Positions 42,069 to 50,232 of a stretch of DNA of 64,000 nt are shown one piece after another. The stretch spans positions 4,377,001-4,441,000 of the forward strand of contig NZ_AP018365.1 of assembly GCF_016756395.1 (NCBI RefSeq). The letters are read 5' to 3'. The translations under genes were made by a program, and so were the position numbers. How positions within the stretch are numbered: position 1 is the stretch's first letter; each line of letters starts with the position of its first letter. The stretch comes from Streptomyces sp. SN-593 (lineage in GTDB: Bacteria > Actinomycetota > Actinomycetes > Streptomycetales > Streptomycetaceae). The notes under the pieces were generated by a model. The model did not search any database, was not told where the DNA came from, and saw only the letters and a program-made list of their open reading frames with translations.

Positions 42069-42177
42069 ATGCCGTCCACTGACGGCGTCGGCGCCGTCGG
42101 CTGCTCCCCAGCGTCCGACCGGGGCGAGTCCATGACCAGCGGCCACATGTAAGCCGACTGTCGGCCAGACTGCATCC

Positions 42178-43392
42178 ATGGGGAGCGCTATGGGGCCGAA
42201 CATTCGCCGGGAGCGCCAACGCCTGAGGTGGAGCCAGTCACGGCTGGCGCGGGAGATCTCTCGGGCAGCAGGCATCGCAGGTGATCCGGTCGGACGGCAG
42301 GGAATCAGCCGATGGGAGACAGGGAAGCGTACTCCGCGCGAGTGGCTGCCTTTCCTCGCGGCTGCCCTCGGTGTCCCCGTGGAGACGCTCTCCGGGCCGC
42401 CGGCGCCCGCAGAACCGCACGTCCCGACCCTCGCCGACTTCCTGCCCCCGGAAGACCCGCTGGAGCGGCTGGGGGGCCGTACGGGCGGGCGAGTGGGGGG
42501 CGGTCAGGTGGACGACCTGCGACGGCGGGTACACGGCCTGCGCCTTGCCGACGACTTCCTGGCCGGGGGTGATCTCATCCGTCCTGCGCTCCGCGATCTC
42601 CGAAGAGCTGTTCGCATGTACCGGGAGCACTCGTTCTCCGAACTGACGGGTCGTCGGTTGTTGGCCTGCATCGCGGAACTGGCGCAGATCTCCGGCTGGA
42701 TCGCCTCGGACGCGGGCCGGTACGAGGAAGCGGAACACATCTACCGACTCGGTCTCAGCGCTGCGGCCCAGGCCGGGGACCGGACGCTGGCCGGGAATCT
42801 CGCCGGGTCCTTGGCCTACCAACTCAGCAATACCGGCCGGGAGTCGGACGGGCTTGACCTCGCCCGCGCTGCACTGGACGGGGCCGGGCCGCATGCTCTC
42901 CCGAAGGCGCGTGCGCTGTACGGTGACCGACTGGCCTGGTCGGCCACGAAGGCGGGTGGAACCGGGAACGCACAAGCGGCAATGCGCGCCCTCGGGGAAG
43001 CGGGCGAGGCGCTGGCCCAGGACAGCGAGGGGACCGAGTCGCCGGGCTACCTGTATTGGGTGGACGCCGGAGAACTACGGGTCATGGAAGCCCGTGTGTA
43101 CACGGAGCTACGCCGGCCGCTGCGGGCCGTTCCCCTCCTGCGAGGCGTCCTTGACGCGTACGACGCCACGCACACGCGGGAGATGGCGCTCTACCTCTCG
43201 TGGCTCGCTGTGGCCTACGCCGACGCGAACGAACCCGAGGAAGCGGCGGTCACGGCGGACCGCATGTTCACGCTGGCGGCCGACCTTGCCAGCGAGAGGA
43301 CGGCCGAACGGGGGCGGCTCGTTCTCGCTCGGCTCGCAGAGTTCCGCGAGGTTCCGGAAGTCCGCGCGGTTCTCCGCTCCCATGCGGCCTAG
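42178..43392 (+). CDS. XRE regulator with TPR-type C-terminal domain
   Basis: 404-residue regulator. HTH in RRERQRLRWSQSRLAREISR with GRQGISRWETGKRTPREWLP (about residues 10-60), a Pro-rich linker, and a helical repeat domain (about 120-400) with TPR-like units such as GRYEEAEHIYRLGLSAAAQA and NEPEEAAVTADRMFTLAADL. Such XRE-TPR proteins often respond to peptides or metabolites and adjoin the genes they control. Here it is divergent from the precursor/methyltransferase pair. Starts at 42178 or 42190; the second has GGGGAG 4 bases upstream. Confidence 0.85.
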   Translation: MGSAMGPNIRRERQRLRWSQSRLAREISRAAGIAGDPVGRQGISRWETGKRTPREWLPFLAAALGVPVETLSGPPAPAEPHVPTLADFLPPEDPLERLGGRTGGRVGGGQVDDLRRRVHGLRLADDFLAGGDLIRPALRDLRRAVRMYREHSFSELTGRRLLACIAELAQISGWIASDAGRYEEAEHIYRLGLSAAAQAGDRTLAGNLAGSLAYQLSNTGRESDGLDLARAALDGAGPHALPKARALYGDRLAWSATKAGGTGNAQAAMRALGEAGEALAQDSEGTESPGYLYWVDAGELRVMEARVYTELRRPLRAVPLLRGVLDAYDATHTREMALYLSWLAVAYADANEPEEAAVTADRMFTLAADLASERTAERGRLVLARLAEFREVPEVRAVLRSHAA

Positions 43393-43619
43393 AACCCGCC
43401 AGGAGGCGTGGCCTCTGGCGGTGGATCCGTCCGCAGGGCGATCGGTCTCGGGCAGTGGAACCGGAGCACCGGACACGCCGGCCGCACCCTGATCCGCTCG
43501 CCGCGCGGTTTTGCCGTGCCCTTTTTTCGGCGCCGGCGGATTTTCTTCGGGCTCTTTTTCGACGCGAGGCAACCTCTGGAGGGGGCAGACGTGTTGGAGG
43601 GGTGTGGAGAGGACAGACG
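43393..43619. other. Gap with T-rich tracts upstream of the sigma-factor gene
   Basis: 227 bp without a gene. It contains three T-runs (within 43505-43560, including a run of six T), unusual for this genome, then GAGGCAACCTC and GGAGGGGG. It presumably carries the end of the XRE-TPR transcript and the sigma-factor promoter; I cannot place a box with confidence. Confidence 0.35.
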
Positions 43620-44138
43620 TTGAGCGAACCCGGGTTCGAGGAGTGGGTGGCGGCGAGGGGCCCTCGGCTCCTCCGGGTCGCCTGGCTGCTCACGGGCGAC
43701 GCGCACCTCGCCGAGGACCTGTTGCAGACGGTGCTCGCCCGCACCTGGCCGAAGTGGCGCCGGATCGCGGGCGGGAACCCGGAGGCGTACGTCCGCAGGG
43801 CGCTGGTGCACACGCACGCGTCCTGGTGGCGGCGCAGGTGGCGGGGCGAGGTGCCGCACAGCCGGGTGCCGGAGCGGGCGGCGGACGAGGACCCGTACGC
43901 GAGCGTGGAGTTGGAGCAGACGCTCGGGGTGGCGGTGCGCGCCCTGCCGGTGCGGCAGCGGGCCGTCGTGGTGCTGCGGTACTTCGAGGACCTGACGGTG
44001 ACCGAGACCGCGGAGGTGCTCGGCTGCTCGGAGGGCACCGTGAAGAGCCAGGCGTCGAAGGCGCTGCGCTCGCTGCGCGAACGGCTGCCCCCGGCGGTGG
44101 CGGTCCCGGGCCCGGGGGCGGATGGCGATGACCGATGA
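43620..44138 (+). CDS. SigE-family ECF RNA polymerase sigma factor
   Basis: 172-residue sigma factor of the actinobacterial SigE family. Region 2 is RLLRVAWLLTGDAHLAEDLL, with TVLARTWPKWRRI, and region 4 is LPVRQRAVVVLRYFEDLTVT, with ETAEVLGCSEGTVKSQASKA. I start at TTG 43620 because GGAGAGGA lies 7 bases upstream; an in-frame GTG at 43602 is too close to its ribosome site. The next gene overlaps by 17 bp and encodes a membrane protein likely to act with it. Confidence 0.9.
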   Translation: MSEPGFEEWVAARGPRLLRVAWLLTGDAHLAEDLLQTVLARTWPKWRRIAGGNPEAYVRRALVHTHASWWRRRWRGEVPHSRVPERAADEDPYASVELEQTLGVAVRALPVRQRAVVVLRYFEDLTVTETAEVLGCSEGTVKSQASKALRSLRERLPPAVAVPGPGADGDDR

Positions 44139-44931
44139 GGAACGCGAGCTGAGCGACCTGCTGGAGCGGGTGGTGCCCCAACTGCCGGCGCCCGCGCAGC
44201 GCTGGGAGCGGGTCCGGGAGCGGATGCGGCGGCGCAGGAGGCGCCGGGCGGCGGTCGGCGCGTCGGTGACCACGGTGGTCGTGGTCGCGGCGGCCGGACT
44301 GCTGCTGCCCCAGGTGGGCGGCGGCCCGGGCGCGTCCCCGTCCGGGACGCGCGTGGGGGCGGGTTCCGGGCCGGTGGGTTCCGGGGCGGCGGGCGCCGGC
44401 GCGCCGACCGGGAGCACCGCCGCGACCGGCGCCCCCGCGTCGGACGGACCCACCCCGAGCAGCACGCTGCTGGCGACGGCGCCCTCGGGCTACCGCCTCT
44501 ACCTCTACCCCGACCTGGCCGGGCTGCGGCTGACGGTGCCGCACGCCTGGTACGCCCTGAAGGCCGGCACGAGCGCGGAGTACGTCTCCACGCAGGCCCT
44601 CGCGGTGCCGGAGGGGGGCTGCGACCACGCGCTGGACGACTTCTGCACCCCGCTGGTGCACCGGCTCGACCGCGGCGGCGCACTGCTGCAACTGAGCGTC
44701 GTGCACGGCTCGGCCATGGCGGACAAGTTCCGCCTCACCGGCCGCAGAGTCGACACGGCCCCGGTGGCCACCGCATGCAGCACCGTGGGCGGCACCGTCC
44801 AACTCACCACCGTCCTGACCGGACCCGGCGACGGCGACGACCTGGTCACGGTGACCGCGTGCCTGGCGCAGCCCACCGCCGCGCAGCAGGCGCGGGTCCG
44901 CCACGTACTGAATTCGGCCGACTTCACGTGA
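44122..44931 (+). CDS. Membrane protein coupled to the sigma factor
   Basis: 269-residue single-pass membrane protein: acidic N terminus (TDEERELSDLLERVVPQLP), a strongly basic stop ERMRRRRRRRAA, one membrane helix SVTTVVVVAAAGLLLPQV (about 48-65), a Gly/Ser/Thr/Ala linker and an extracytoplasmic domain with three Cys (GGCDHALDDFC, ACST). Its position suggests an anti-sigma or accessory role, but no zinc-finger anti-sigma motif is visible. Met3 is an equally good start. Confidence 0.75.
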   Translation: MAMTDEERELSDLLERVVPQLPAPAQRWERVRERMRRRRRRRAAVGASVTTVVVVAAAGLLLPQVGGGPGASPSGTRVGAGSGPVGSGAAGAGAPTGSTAATGAPASDGPTPSSTLLATAPSGYRLYLYPDLAGLRLTVPHAWYALKAGTSAEYVSTQALAVPEGGCDHALDDFCTPLVHRLDRGGALLQLSVVHGSAMADKFRLTGRRVDTAPVATACSTVGGTVQLTTVLTGPGDGDDLVTVTACLAQPTAAQQARVRHVLNSADFT

Positions 44932-44963
44932 GCCGGCCGCCGAGGAAAGGCCCCCACCCGATC

Positions 44964-46067
44964 ATGCCCGCAGACCGTCCCGCCCGCCGGAGCACGCCCG
45001 TCCGACGCGCGCCCGACCGCGGCACGACCCCCGACCTTGCGACGACCCCCCTGGCCACGGCCCCTGACCTGGACCTGGCTCCGGGCCTCTTGGCCATGGC
45101 TTCTGACCTGGACCCGGCTACGGGCCCCCTGGCCACGGCCCCTGACCTGGACCCGGCTGCGGGCCTCCTGGCCACGGCCCCCGGCTCCGCCATCGCGCCG
45201 GGTAGGCGGCCCCCCGGAACCGGTACGAAGCCCGGGCGCCGTACCCGGGCCCTTCGTCCGGCCGGCCGTGCGGCCCGCCCCGGCCCCGCCCGGACCGCGC
45301 TGGCCGCAGTGGCGCTGACCGCGGCCGGCGCCCTGCTCGCCGGGTGCGCCGCCGCCAGCGGCACCGGGGCGCGGCCGTCCCGCCTGGCGGAACAGGGACC
45401 GCTGGCCTCCCCCGTGGGCGCCGCCGCCGGCCGGGACGCGCCGCGCCCCCTGCCGACGACGCCCGCCGCGGCCACGCTGCCCGGGGTCGGCCCGAGGACC
45501 CTCGCCCAGGTCCCCGCCGACGCGCGGCAGGTGGTGCTCGTCACCGGTGCCGGCCATGACTCCTCGACGTCGAAGGTGCAGCTCTTCGACCGCGCCGACC
45601 CGGACGCCGGCTGGACCGCGGCCGGCCCGGTCTGGTCCGCGCACAACGCGCTGGACGGCTGGAGCAGCGACCACCACGCCGGCGACCTGCGCTCGCCGAT
45701 CGGGGTGTTCACCCTCACCGACGCGGGCGGCCGGTACGCCGACCCCGGCACCAAGTTGCCCTACACCCACTCGCCCGCCGGCTTCAGCTCGCCCGGCACC
45801 GGCTTCGACGGCGAGTCGCTCGCCGACGCCTTCGACTACGTGATCGCGATCAACTACAACCGCAAGCCCGGCACCTCCCCGCTGGACTGGACCCGTCCGC
45901 TCGGGTCCTCCCGCGGAGGAGGCATCTGGCTGCACGTCGACCACGGCGGCCCCACGCACGGCTGCGTCGCCCTGCCGGAGTCGGTGATGAAGACGCTGCT
46001 GCGCACCCTGGACCCGGCGAAGCACCCGGTGGTGGTGATGGGAGACGCGAAGTCCCTGTCCGTCTGA
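44964..46067 (+). CDS. L,D-transpeptidase (YkuD) family protein with repetitive N-terminal extension
   Basis: 367-residue predicted lipoprotein enzyme. The catalytic motif is GIWLHVDHGGPTHGCVALPE (about 319-338): His and the HGC cysteine of YkuD domains, which make 3-3 peptidoglycan cross-links. Just before it is VPADARQVVLVTGAG. A lipobox-like LLAGC near residue 127 follows a hydrophobic core, but is preceded by about 100 residues containing 13-residue repeats (LATAPDLDPAAGL type). No in-frame start lies nearer, so the extension appears translated, which is abnormal for a lipoprotein. The start may be misplaced if an unusual codon is used. Confidence 0.82.
   Translation: MPADRPARRSTPVRRAPDRGTTPDLATTPLATAPDLDLAPGLLAMASDLDPATGPLATAPDLDPAAGLLATAPGSAIAPGRRPPGTGTKPGRRTRALRPAGRAARPGPARTALAAVALTAAGALLAGCAAASGTGARPSRLAEQGPLASPVGAAAGRDAPRPLPTTPAAATLPGVGPRTLAQVPADARQVVLVTGAGHDSSTSKVQLFDRADPDAGWTAAGPVWSAHNALDGWSSDHHAGDLRSPIGVFTLTDAGGRYADPGTKLPYTHSPAGFSSPGTGFDGESLADAFDYVIAINYNRKPGTSPLDWTRPLGSSRGGGIWLHVDHGGPTHGCVALPESVMKTLLRTLDPAKHPVVVMGDAKSLSV
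45051..45180 (+). repeat. 39-bp tandem repeat in the L,D-transpeptidase gene
   Basis: Copies begin at 45051, 45090, 45129 and 45168 (partial), each with CTGGCCACGGCCCCTGACCT or a close variant. The period of 13 codons keeps frame. Confidence 0.85.
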
Positions 46068-46100
46068 CCGGCCCGGGAACGAGCCGCCCGCGACGCAGGA

Positions 46101-46122
46101 GGCCCCGGCGACCGCCGGGGCC
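46101..46122. terminator. Bidirectional terminator between the transpeptidase gene and metG
   Basis: Perfect 10-bp arms GGCCCCGGCG / CGCCGGGGCC around AC (a 9-bp stem with a 4-base loop in practice), between convergent stops at 46067 and 46134. Confidence 0.8.
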
Positions 46123-46133
46123 CGGCCCGCGTG

Positions 46134-47873
46134 CTACGCGGTCGCGTCCGGGTCGCCGCCGAAGCGCTCGGTGTACCCGGCCAGGTCGTCGTCGGTGATC
46201 TTCGCGAAGAGGACCGGCGGCACCGTGAACGGGGTGCCGGCGGGCAGCGTGGCCAGCGCGCGGGCCTGGTCGGCGGTGACCCACGGCGCGGTGTCGCCGG
46301 GCAGGTCGAAGGCCGCGCGCATGGCCCGGGCCGAGGCCGGGATGAAGGGCTCGGAGAGGACCGCGTAGAGGTGGATGAGGTTCATCGCGGTGCGCAGGGT
46401 GAGCGCCGCGCCCTCCGGGGAGGTCTTGATCTCCATCCAGGGCGCCTTCTCCTCCAGGTAGGAGTTGCCCGCGCTCCACAGCGCCCGCAGCGCCTGGGCG
46501 GCCTTGCGGAACTGGAGGGTCTCCATGGTGCCCTCGTACTCGGCGAGGAGTGTGGAGATCTGCTCGCCGAGCTTCGCCTCCGCCGCGCCCGGGGCGCCGC
46601 CCTCCGGCACCGCGTCGCCGAACCGCTTGCGGGAGAAGGACAGCACCCGGTTGACGAAGTTGCCGAGGGTGTCGGCGAGGTCCTTGTTGACCGAGGAGGT
46701 GAACAGCTCCCAGGTGAACGAGGTGTCGTCGGACTCCGGCGCGTTGGCCATCAGGAAGTAGCGCCAGTAGTCGGCCGGCAGGATCTCCAGCGCGGCGTCG
46801 GTGAAGATGCCGCGGCGCTGCGAGGTGGAGAACTTGCCGCCGTAGTAGTTCAGCCAGTTGAACGCCTTGACGTAGTCGACGCGCTTCCACGGCTCGCGGG
46901 TGCCCAACTGGGTGGCCGGGAACATCACGGTGTGGAAGGGGACGTTGTCCTTCGCCATGAACTCGGTGTAGCGGACCGGGTCGTCGCCGCCGTCCGCGTC
47001 GTACCACCACGACTTCCAGTCGCGGGTCTCGCCCTCGCCCGCGGCGTCGGCCCACTCCTTGGTGGAACCGATGTACTCGATGGGGGCGTCGAACCAGACG
47101 TAGAAGACCTTGCCCTCGGCGGCCAGCTCCGGCCAGGTGTCGGCGGGCACGGGCACACCCCACTCGAGGTCGCGCGTGATCGACCGGTCCTGGAGACCCT
47201 CGGTGAGCCACTTGCGGGCGATCGAGGACGCCAGGGTCGGCCAGTCCCCGCTGCTGGCGTCGATCCACGCCTCGACCTCGCCGGCCAGCTTGGACTGGAG
47301 GAGGAAGAGGTGCTTGGTGTCGCGGACCTCCAGCGCGCTGCTCCCGCTGATCGCCGAGCGCGGCTCGATCAGGTCGGTCGGGTCGAGCACGCGGGTGCAG
47401 TTCTCGCACTGGTCCCCGCGCGCCTTGTCGTAACCGCAGTGCGGGCAGGTGCCGACGATGTAGCGGTCGGGCAGGAAGCGGCTGTCGGCCAGCGAGTAGA
47501 CCTGCCGGACGGTGCGCTCCTCGATGAAGCCGTTCTCGTGCAGGGTGCGGGCGAAGCGCTGGGTGATGTCACGGTTCTGCGCGGAGGAGCTGCGGCCGAA
47601 GTGGTCGAAGGACAGCTCGAAGCCGTCGTAGATGGCCTTCTGCGCGTCGTGCGCCTGGGCACAGAACACATCGACCGGCAACCCCGCCTCCTTGGCGGCG
47701 AGTTCGGCGGGGGTGCCGTGCTCGTCGGTTGCGCAGATGTACAGCACCTCGTGTCCGCGGTCGCGCAGATAGCGCGCGTACACGTCCGCCGGGAGCATGG
47801 ACCCCACCATGTTGCCCAGGTGCTTGATCCCGTTGATATAGGGCAGGGCTGAGGTGATGAGGTGACGAGCCAT
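46134..47873 (-). CDS. metG: Methionyl-tRNA synthetase
   Basis: 579-residue class Ia MetRS. The HIGH-type motif is PYINGIKHLGNMVGS (HLGN), the zinc knuckle is CPHCGYDKARGDQCENC (C-x2-C-x9-C-x2-C), the substrate loop EWGVPVPADTWPELAAEGKV and the KMSKS-type loop GGKFSTSQRRGIFTD (KFSTS). The anticodon domain follows (about 390-545). Both signature loops are non-canonical variants. There is no C-terminal tRNA-binding domain, consistent with the length. ATG at 47873. Confidence 0.95.
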   Translation of the reverse strand: MARHLITSALPYINGIKHLGNMVGSMLPADVYARYLRDRGHEVLYICATDEHGTPAELAAKEAGLPVDVFCAQAHDAQKAIYDGFELSFDHFGRSSSAQNRDITQRFARTLHENGFIEERTVRQVYSLADSRFLPDRYIVGTCPHCGYDKARGDQCENCTRVLDPTDLIEPRSAISGSSALEVRDTKHLFLLQSKLAGEVEAWIDASSGDWPTLASSIARKWLTEGLQDRSITRDLEWGVPVPADTWPELAAEGKVFYVWFDAPIEYIGSTKEWADAAGEGETRDWKSWWYDADGGDDPVRYTEFMAKDNVPFHTVMFPATQLGTREPWKRVDYVKAFNWLNYYGGKFSTSQRRGIFTDAALEILPADYWRYFLMANAPESDDTSFTWELFTSSVNKDLADTLGNFVNRVLSFSRKRFGDAVPEGGAPGAAEAKLGEQISTLLAEYEGTMETLQFRKAAQALRALWSAGNSYLEEKAPWMEIKTSPEGAALTLRTAMNLIHLYAVLSEPFIPASARAMRAAFDLPGDTAPWVTADQARALATLPAGTPFTVPPVLFAKITDDDLAGYTERFGGDPDATA

Positions 47874-48020
47874 TGCAGGCTGCTCCCAATTCGTTGCGCG
47901 GAGTGAGTAATTCGTCTACGGACCGTCAATAGCGTATCTGACCCGAACAGGTGGTTACCGACCGTAGGCGAGCGCGCACCGCGGCCCGGAAACCCGGCCC
48001 CGAAGATCACTGTACGTAAG

Positions 48021-48072
48021 TGCACGTGCGCGTGCACGTGCACATGCACGTGACTTGCTCACGAGTTATGAT
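48021..48072 (+). promoter_or_regulatory. 12-bp-phased TGCACGTG array at the DUF397 promoter
   Basis: TGCACGTG starts at 48021, 48033 and 48045, exactly 12 bp apart. A perfect -10 box TATGAT lies at 48067-48072, so the third copy covers the -35 position. The same motif recurs upstream of the ATPase gene (49085-49166). Likely operator of the adjacent Scr1-type regulator. Confidence 0.75.
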
Positions 48073-48109
48073 TCGAGTACCAGACGAGGCACAGGTGTAG
48101 GAGTCGCTG

Positions 48110-48346
48110 ATGCGCCGGACGCACAACGGAATGGCTGCGGAGGATCTCTCGGAGGCGGTCTGGCAGAAGAGTCGACACAGCAATGCCAATGGGACCTGCG
48201 TGGAGTTCGCCGCGTTGCCGGACGGAGAGGTGGCGGTGCGCAATTCCCGCTTCCCCGACGGGCCGGCGCTGATCTACACCCGGGCCGAGATCGAATCGAT
48301 GATCATCGGCGTGAAGGCAGGGGAGTTCGACCATCTGATGCCCTAG
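48110..48346 (+). CDS. DUF397 protein
   Basis: 78-residue DUF397 protein (LSEAVWQKSRHSNANGTCVE, EVAVRNSRFPDGPALIYTRA, MIIGVKAGEFDHL). It is the small partner type of Scr1/WhiJ regulators. Here it is separated from its likely regulator (49248) by an ATPase gene on the other strand, yet its promoter shares the TGCACGTG array with that gene. GTAGGAG lies 6 bases before the ATG. Confidence 0.9.
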   Translation: MRRTHNGMAAEDLSEAVWQKSRHSNANGTCVEFAALPDGEVAVRNSRFPDGPALIYTRAEIESMIIGVKAGEFDHLMP

Positions 48347-48469
48347 CGGAACACCGGCCGACCTGGTATCGGCCCCGATCTCCGCTCCCGGCTCAGCCGA
48401 TCCGCCCCATCCGTCCCACCTGGCCTGTTCCACCGATCCCACCGATCCGCCCGACGCGGGAGGACGCCC

Positions 48470-48600
48470 CGCGCGGCTCGTCGGAAAGCGCCCCGCCGGA
48501 GCGCGGCCGGTCGGAACGCCCCGCCGCCGGAAAGCGCCCCGTCGGGCAGTGCTCCGTCGGAAAGCGCTACGTCAGAGCGCGCCCCGTCAGAGCACGCCGC
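48470..48600. repeat. Imperfect repeats around CGGAAAGCGC
   Basis: Several degenerate copies of GTCGGAAAGCGCCCCG-type sequence lie between the DUF397 stop and the ATPase stop at 48587. This gene-free 240-bp gap holds no other signal that I can see. Confidence 0.5.
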
Positions 48601-49066
48601 CGCCGGGCACGAGGAAAAGCGCCCACACCACTTTTCCCGCTCCACTCAGCGGATGCCAGCCCCAGTTCTCGCTGAAGGACTCCACCAGGTGCAGTCCCCG
48701 GCCGGTCTCCGCGACGTAGTCCGGGTCCTTCGCGATCGGCGCGACCCCGCTGGGGTCGCGCACCGCGCACACCACCCGTGCACCGAAGCGCACCAGGCTG
48801 AGCTGGACCGGCGCGCCCGGCGTGCCGAGGGGCACCGCGTACCGCAGCGCGTTGGTGACCAGCTCCGAGGCGACCAACTCCATCGAGTCGCGCAGCAGCG
48901 GCAGGTCCCAGCGCTTGAGGGTGGCGCGGGCGAACCCGCGCGCCTCTCGCACGGACTCGGGGGCAGCCGCAAGCCCGCAGGTGGCCCCGCTGCCGGCGGC
49001 GAGTCGCTCCGGCGCGAGTACGCCTTGCCATAACGGTTCCAGCACGGCTGCTGCCTCTGCCCTCAT
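48587..49066 (-). CDS. RsbW-like ATP-binding protein of the Scr1 module
   Basis: 159-residue HATPase_c protein of the anti-sigma/RsbW-like type frequent beside Scr1 and DUF397 genes. N-box MELVASELVTNALRYAVPLG, G1 box VVCAVRDPSGVAPIAKDPDY and G2 box ETGRGLHLVESFSENWGWHP. Codon 12 is TTA (complement of 49031-49033), implying bldA control. I start at ATG 49066; a longer frame would run through the repeated operator array at 49085-49166. Confidence 0.87.
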   Translation of the reverse strand: MRAEAAAVLEPLWQGVLAPERLAAGSGATCGLAAAPESVREARGFARATLKRWDLPLLRDSMELVASELVTNALRYAVPLGTPGAPVQLSLVRFGARVVCAVRDPSGVAPIAKDPDYVAETGRGLHLVESFSENWGWHPLSGAGKVVWALFLVPGGGVL

Positions 49067-49084
49067 GCGAGCCCCCGAGGTATC

Positions 49085-49166
49085 TGCACGGTCACCATGC
49101 TCATGGATCAGCACCCCACCATGCAAGGGCGTCTGCACGTGCATCTGCAAGGAATTGATGCACGTG
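49085..49166 (-). promoter_or_regulatory. 12-bp-phased TGCA-type array upstream of the ATPase gene
   Basis: TGC-type units begin at 49085 (TGCACGGT), 49098, 49110 (AGCACCCC), 49122 (TGCAAGGG), 49134 (TGCACGTG), 49146 (TGCAAGGA) and 49159 (TGCACGTG), with spacings 13, 12, 12, 12, 12 and 13. The array starts 19 bp upstream of the ATG and matches the motif of the DUF397 promoter. Confidence 0.65.
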
Positions 49167-49247
49167 ACGATGGAGAGTGACTGTATGGGTACTGCGCGCA
49201 GCGCATAAGTGGCACACTGCTGATGAGCTAAGGGCGGAGCGTGACCT

Positions 49248-50114
49248 ATGAGCGCAGGGCAGCCGGGAGGCGGGTCCATCGTGCGACGAATGCTGCTCGG
49301 GGCGCAGTTGCGGCGGCTGCGGGAGTCCCAGGGCATCACCAGGGAGGACGCGGGCTACTCGATCCGTGCCTCCGAGTCGAAGATCAGCCGGATGGAACTG
49401 GGACGCGTCAGCTTCAAGGAGCGCGACGTCGCCGACCTGCTGACCATGTACGGAGTGACCGAGGAGGCGGAGCGGTTGGCGATGCTGGGACTGGTCCGTG
49501 AGGCCAACGCGGCCGGCTGGTGGCACGGGTACGGCGAGGTGATGCCGACGTGGTTCCAGACCTACGTCGGGCTGGAGGAGTCGGCGGCGCTGATCCGCAC
49601 CTTCGAGGTGCAGTTCGTCCACGGGCTGCTCCAGACCGAGGACTACATAAGGTCGGTGATCCGCCTCGGCCACCCGCACGCCGCCGACTCCTGGGTGGAG
49701 AGACGAGTCGGCCTACGCCTGGAGCGGCAGAAGCTCCTCGTATCGGAGCGGGCACCCCACTTCGTATCGGTGATGGACGAGGGCGCGCTGCGCCGGGCGT
49801 TCGGCGGTCCGAAAGTCATGCGGGATCAGGTCGACCACATCCTCGAAGCGGCCGAGGCGCCCAACGTCGACGTGCGCATCCTGCCGTTCGCGACCGGGGG
49901 ACACGCGGCCGGCGGCGGCGCCTTCACGCTGCTGAGCTTCCCCGAGTCCGATCTCCCCGACCTGGTCTACCTGGAGCAGCTGACCGGCGCGCTCTACGTC
50001 GACAAGCACGACGAGGTGGTCGAGTACACCAAGGCGATGGACGCGCTGGACCGGATCGCCCTGGACCCGGCCGCGTCGGTGGACTGGCTGCGCGCGCTCC
50101 AGCGCGAGCTGTGA
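49248..50114 (+). CDS. Scr1-type helix-turn-helix regulator (XRE plus DUF5753)
   Basis: 288-residue regulator. HTH in LGAQLRRLRESQGITREDAG with YSIRASESKISRMELGRVSF, then DUF5753: WFQTYVGLEESAALIRTFEV, FVHGLLQTEDYIRSVIRLGH, SVMDEGALRRAFGGPKVMRD, NVDVRILPFATGGHAAGGGA. It is divergent from the ATPase gene, whose upstream region and that of the DUF397 gene carry the TGCACGTG array. Start ATG 49248, with AGGGCGGAG upstream. Confidence 0.92.
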   Translation: MSAGQPGGGSIVRRMLLGAQLRRLRESQGITREDAGYSIRASESKISRMELGRVSFKERDVADLLTMYGVTEEAERLAMLGLVREANAAGWWHGYGEVMPTWFQTYVGLEESAALIRTFEVQFVHGLLQTEDYIRSVIRLGHPHAADSWVERRVGLRLERQKLLVSERAPHFVSVMDEGALRRAFGGPKVMRDQVDHILEAAEAPNVDVRILPFATGGHAAGGGAFTLLSFPESDLPDLVYLEQLTGALYVDKHDEVVEYTKAMDALDRIALDPAASVDWLRALQREL

Positions 50115-50232
50115 GGAGGATCGCACCCGAACGATCCGCCGCCTCCGGAAACCCCGGCACGTACAGTGGCTTGCCGGGGGTGACAGTTGGGCCTGCGCGC
50201 GACGCGGAGGCCGCCGGACCGAAGGTGTGGGG

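Noticed and set aside
48470..48600. Attenuator or riboswitch between the DUF397 and ATPase genes
   Set aside because: The region is downstream of both stops (convergent), so it cannot lead either gene; it is a degenerate repeat.
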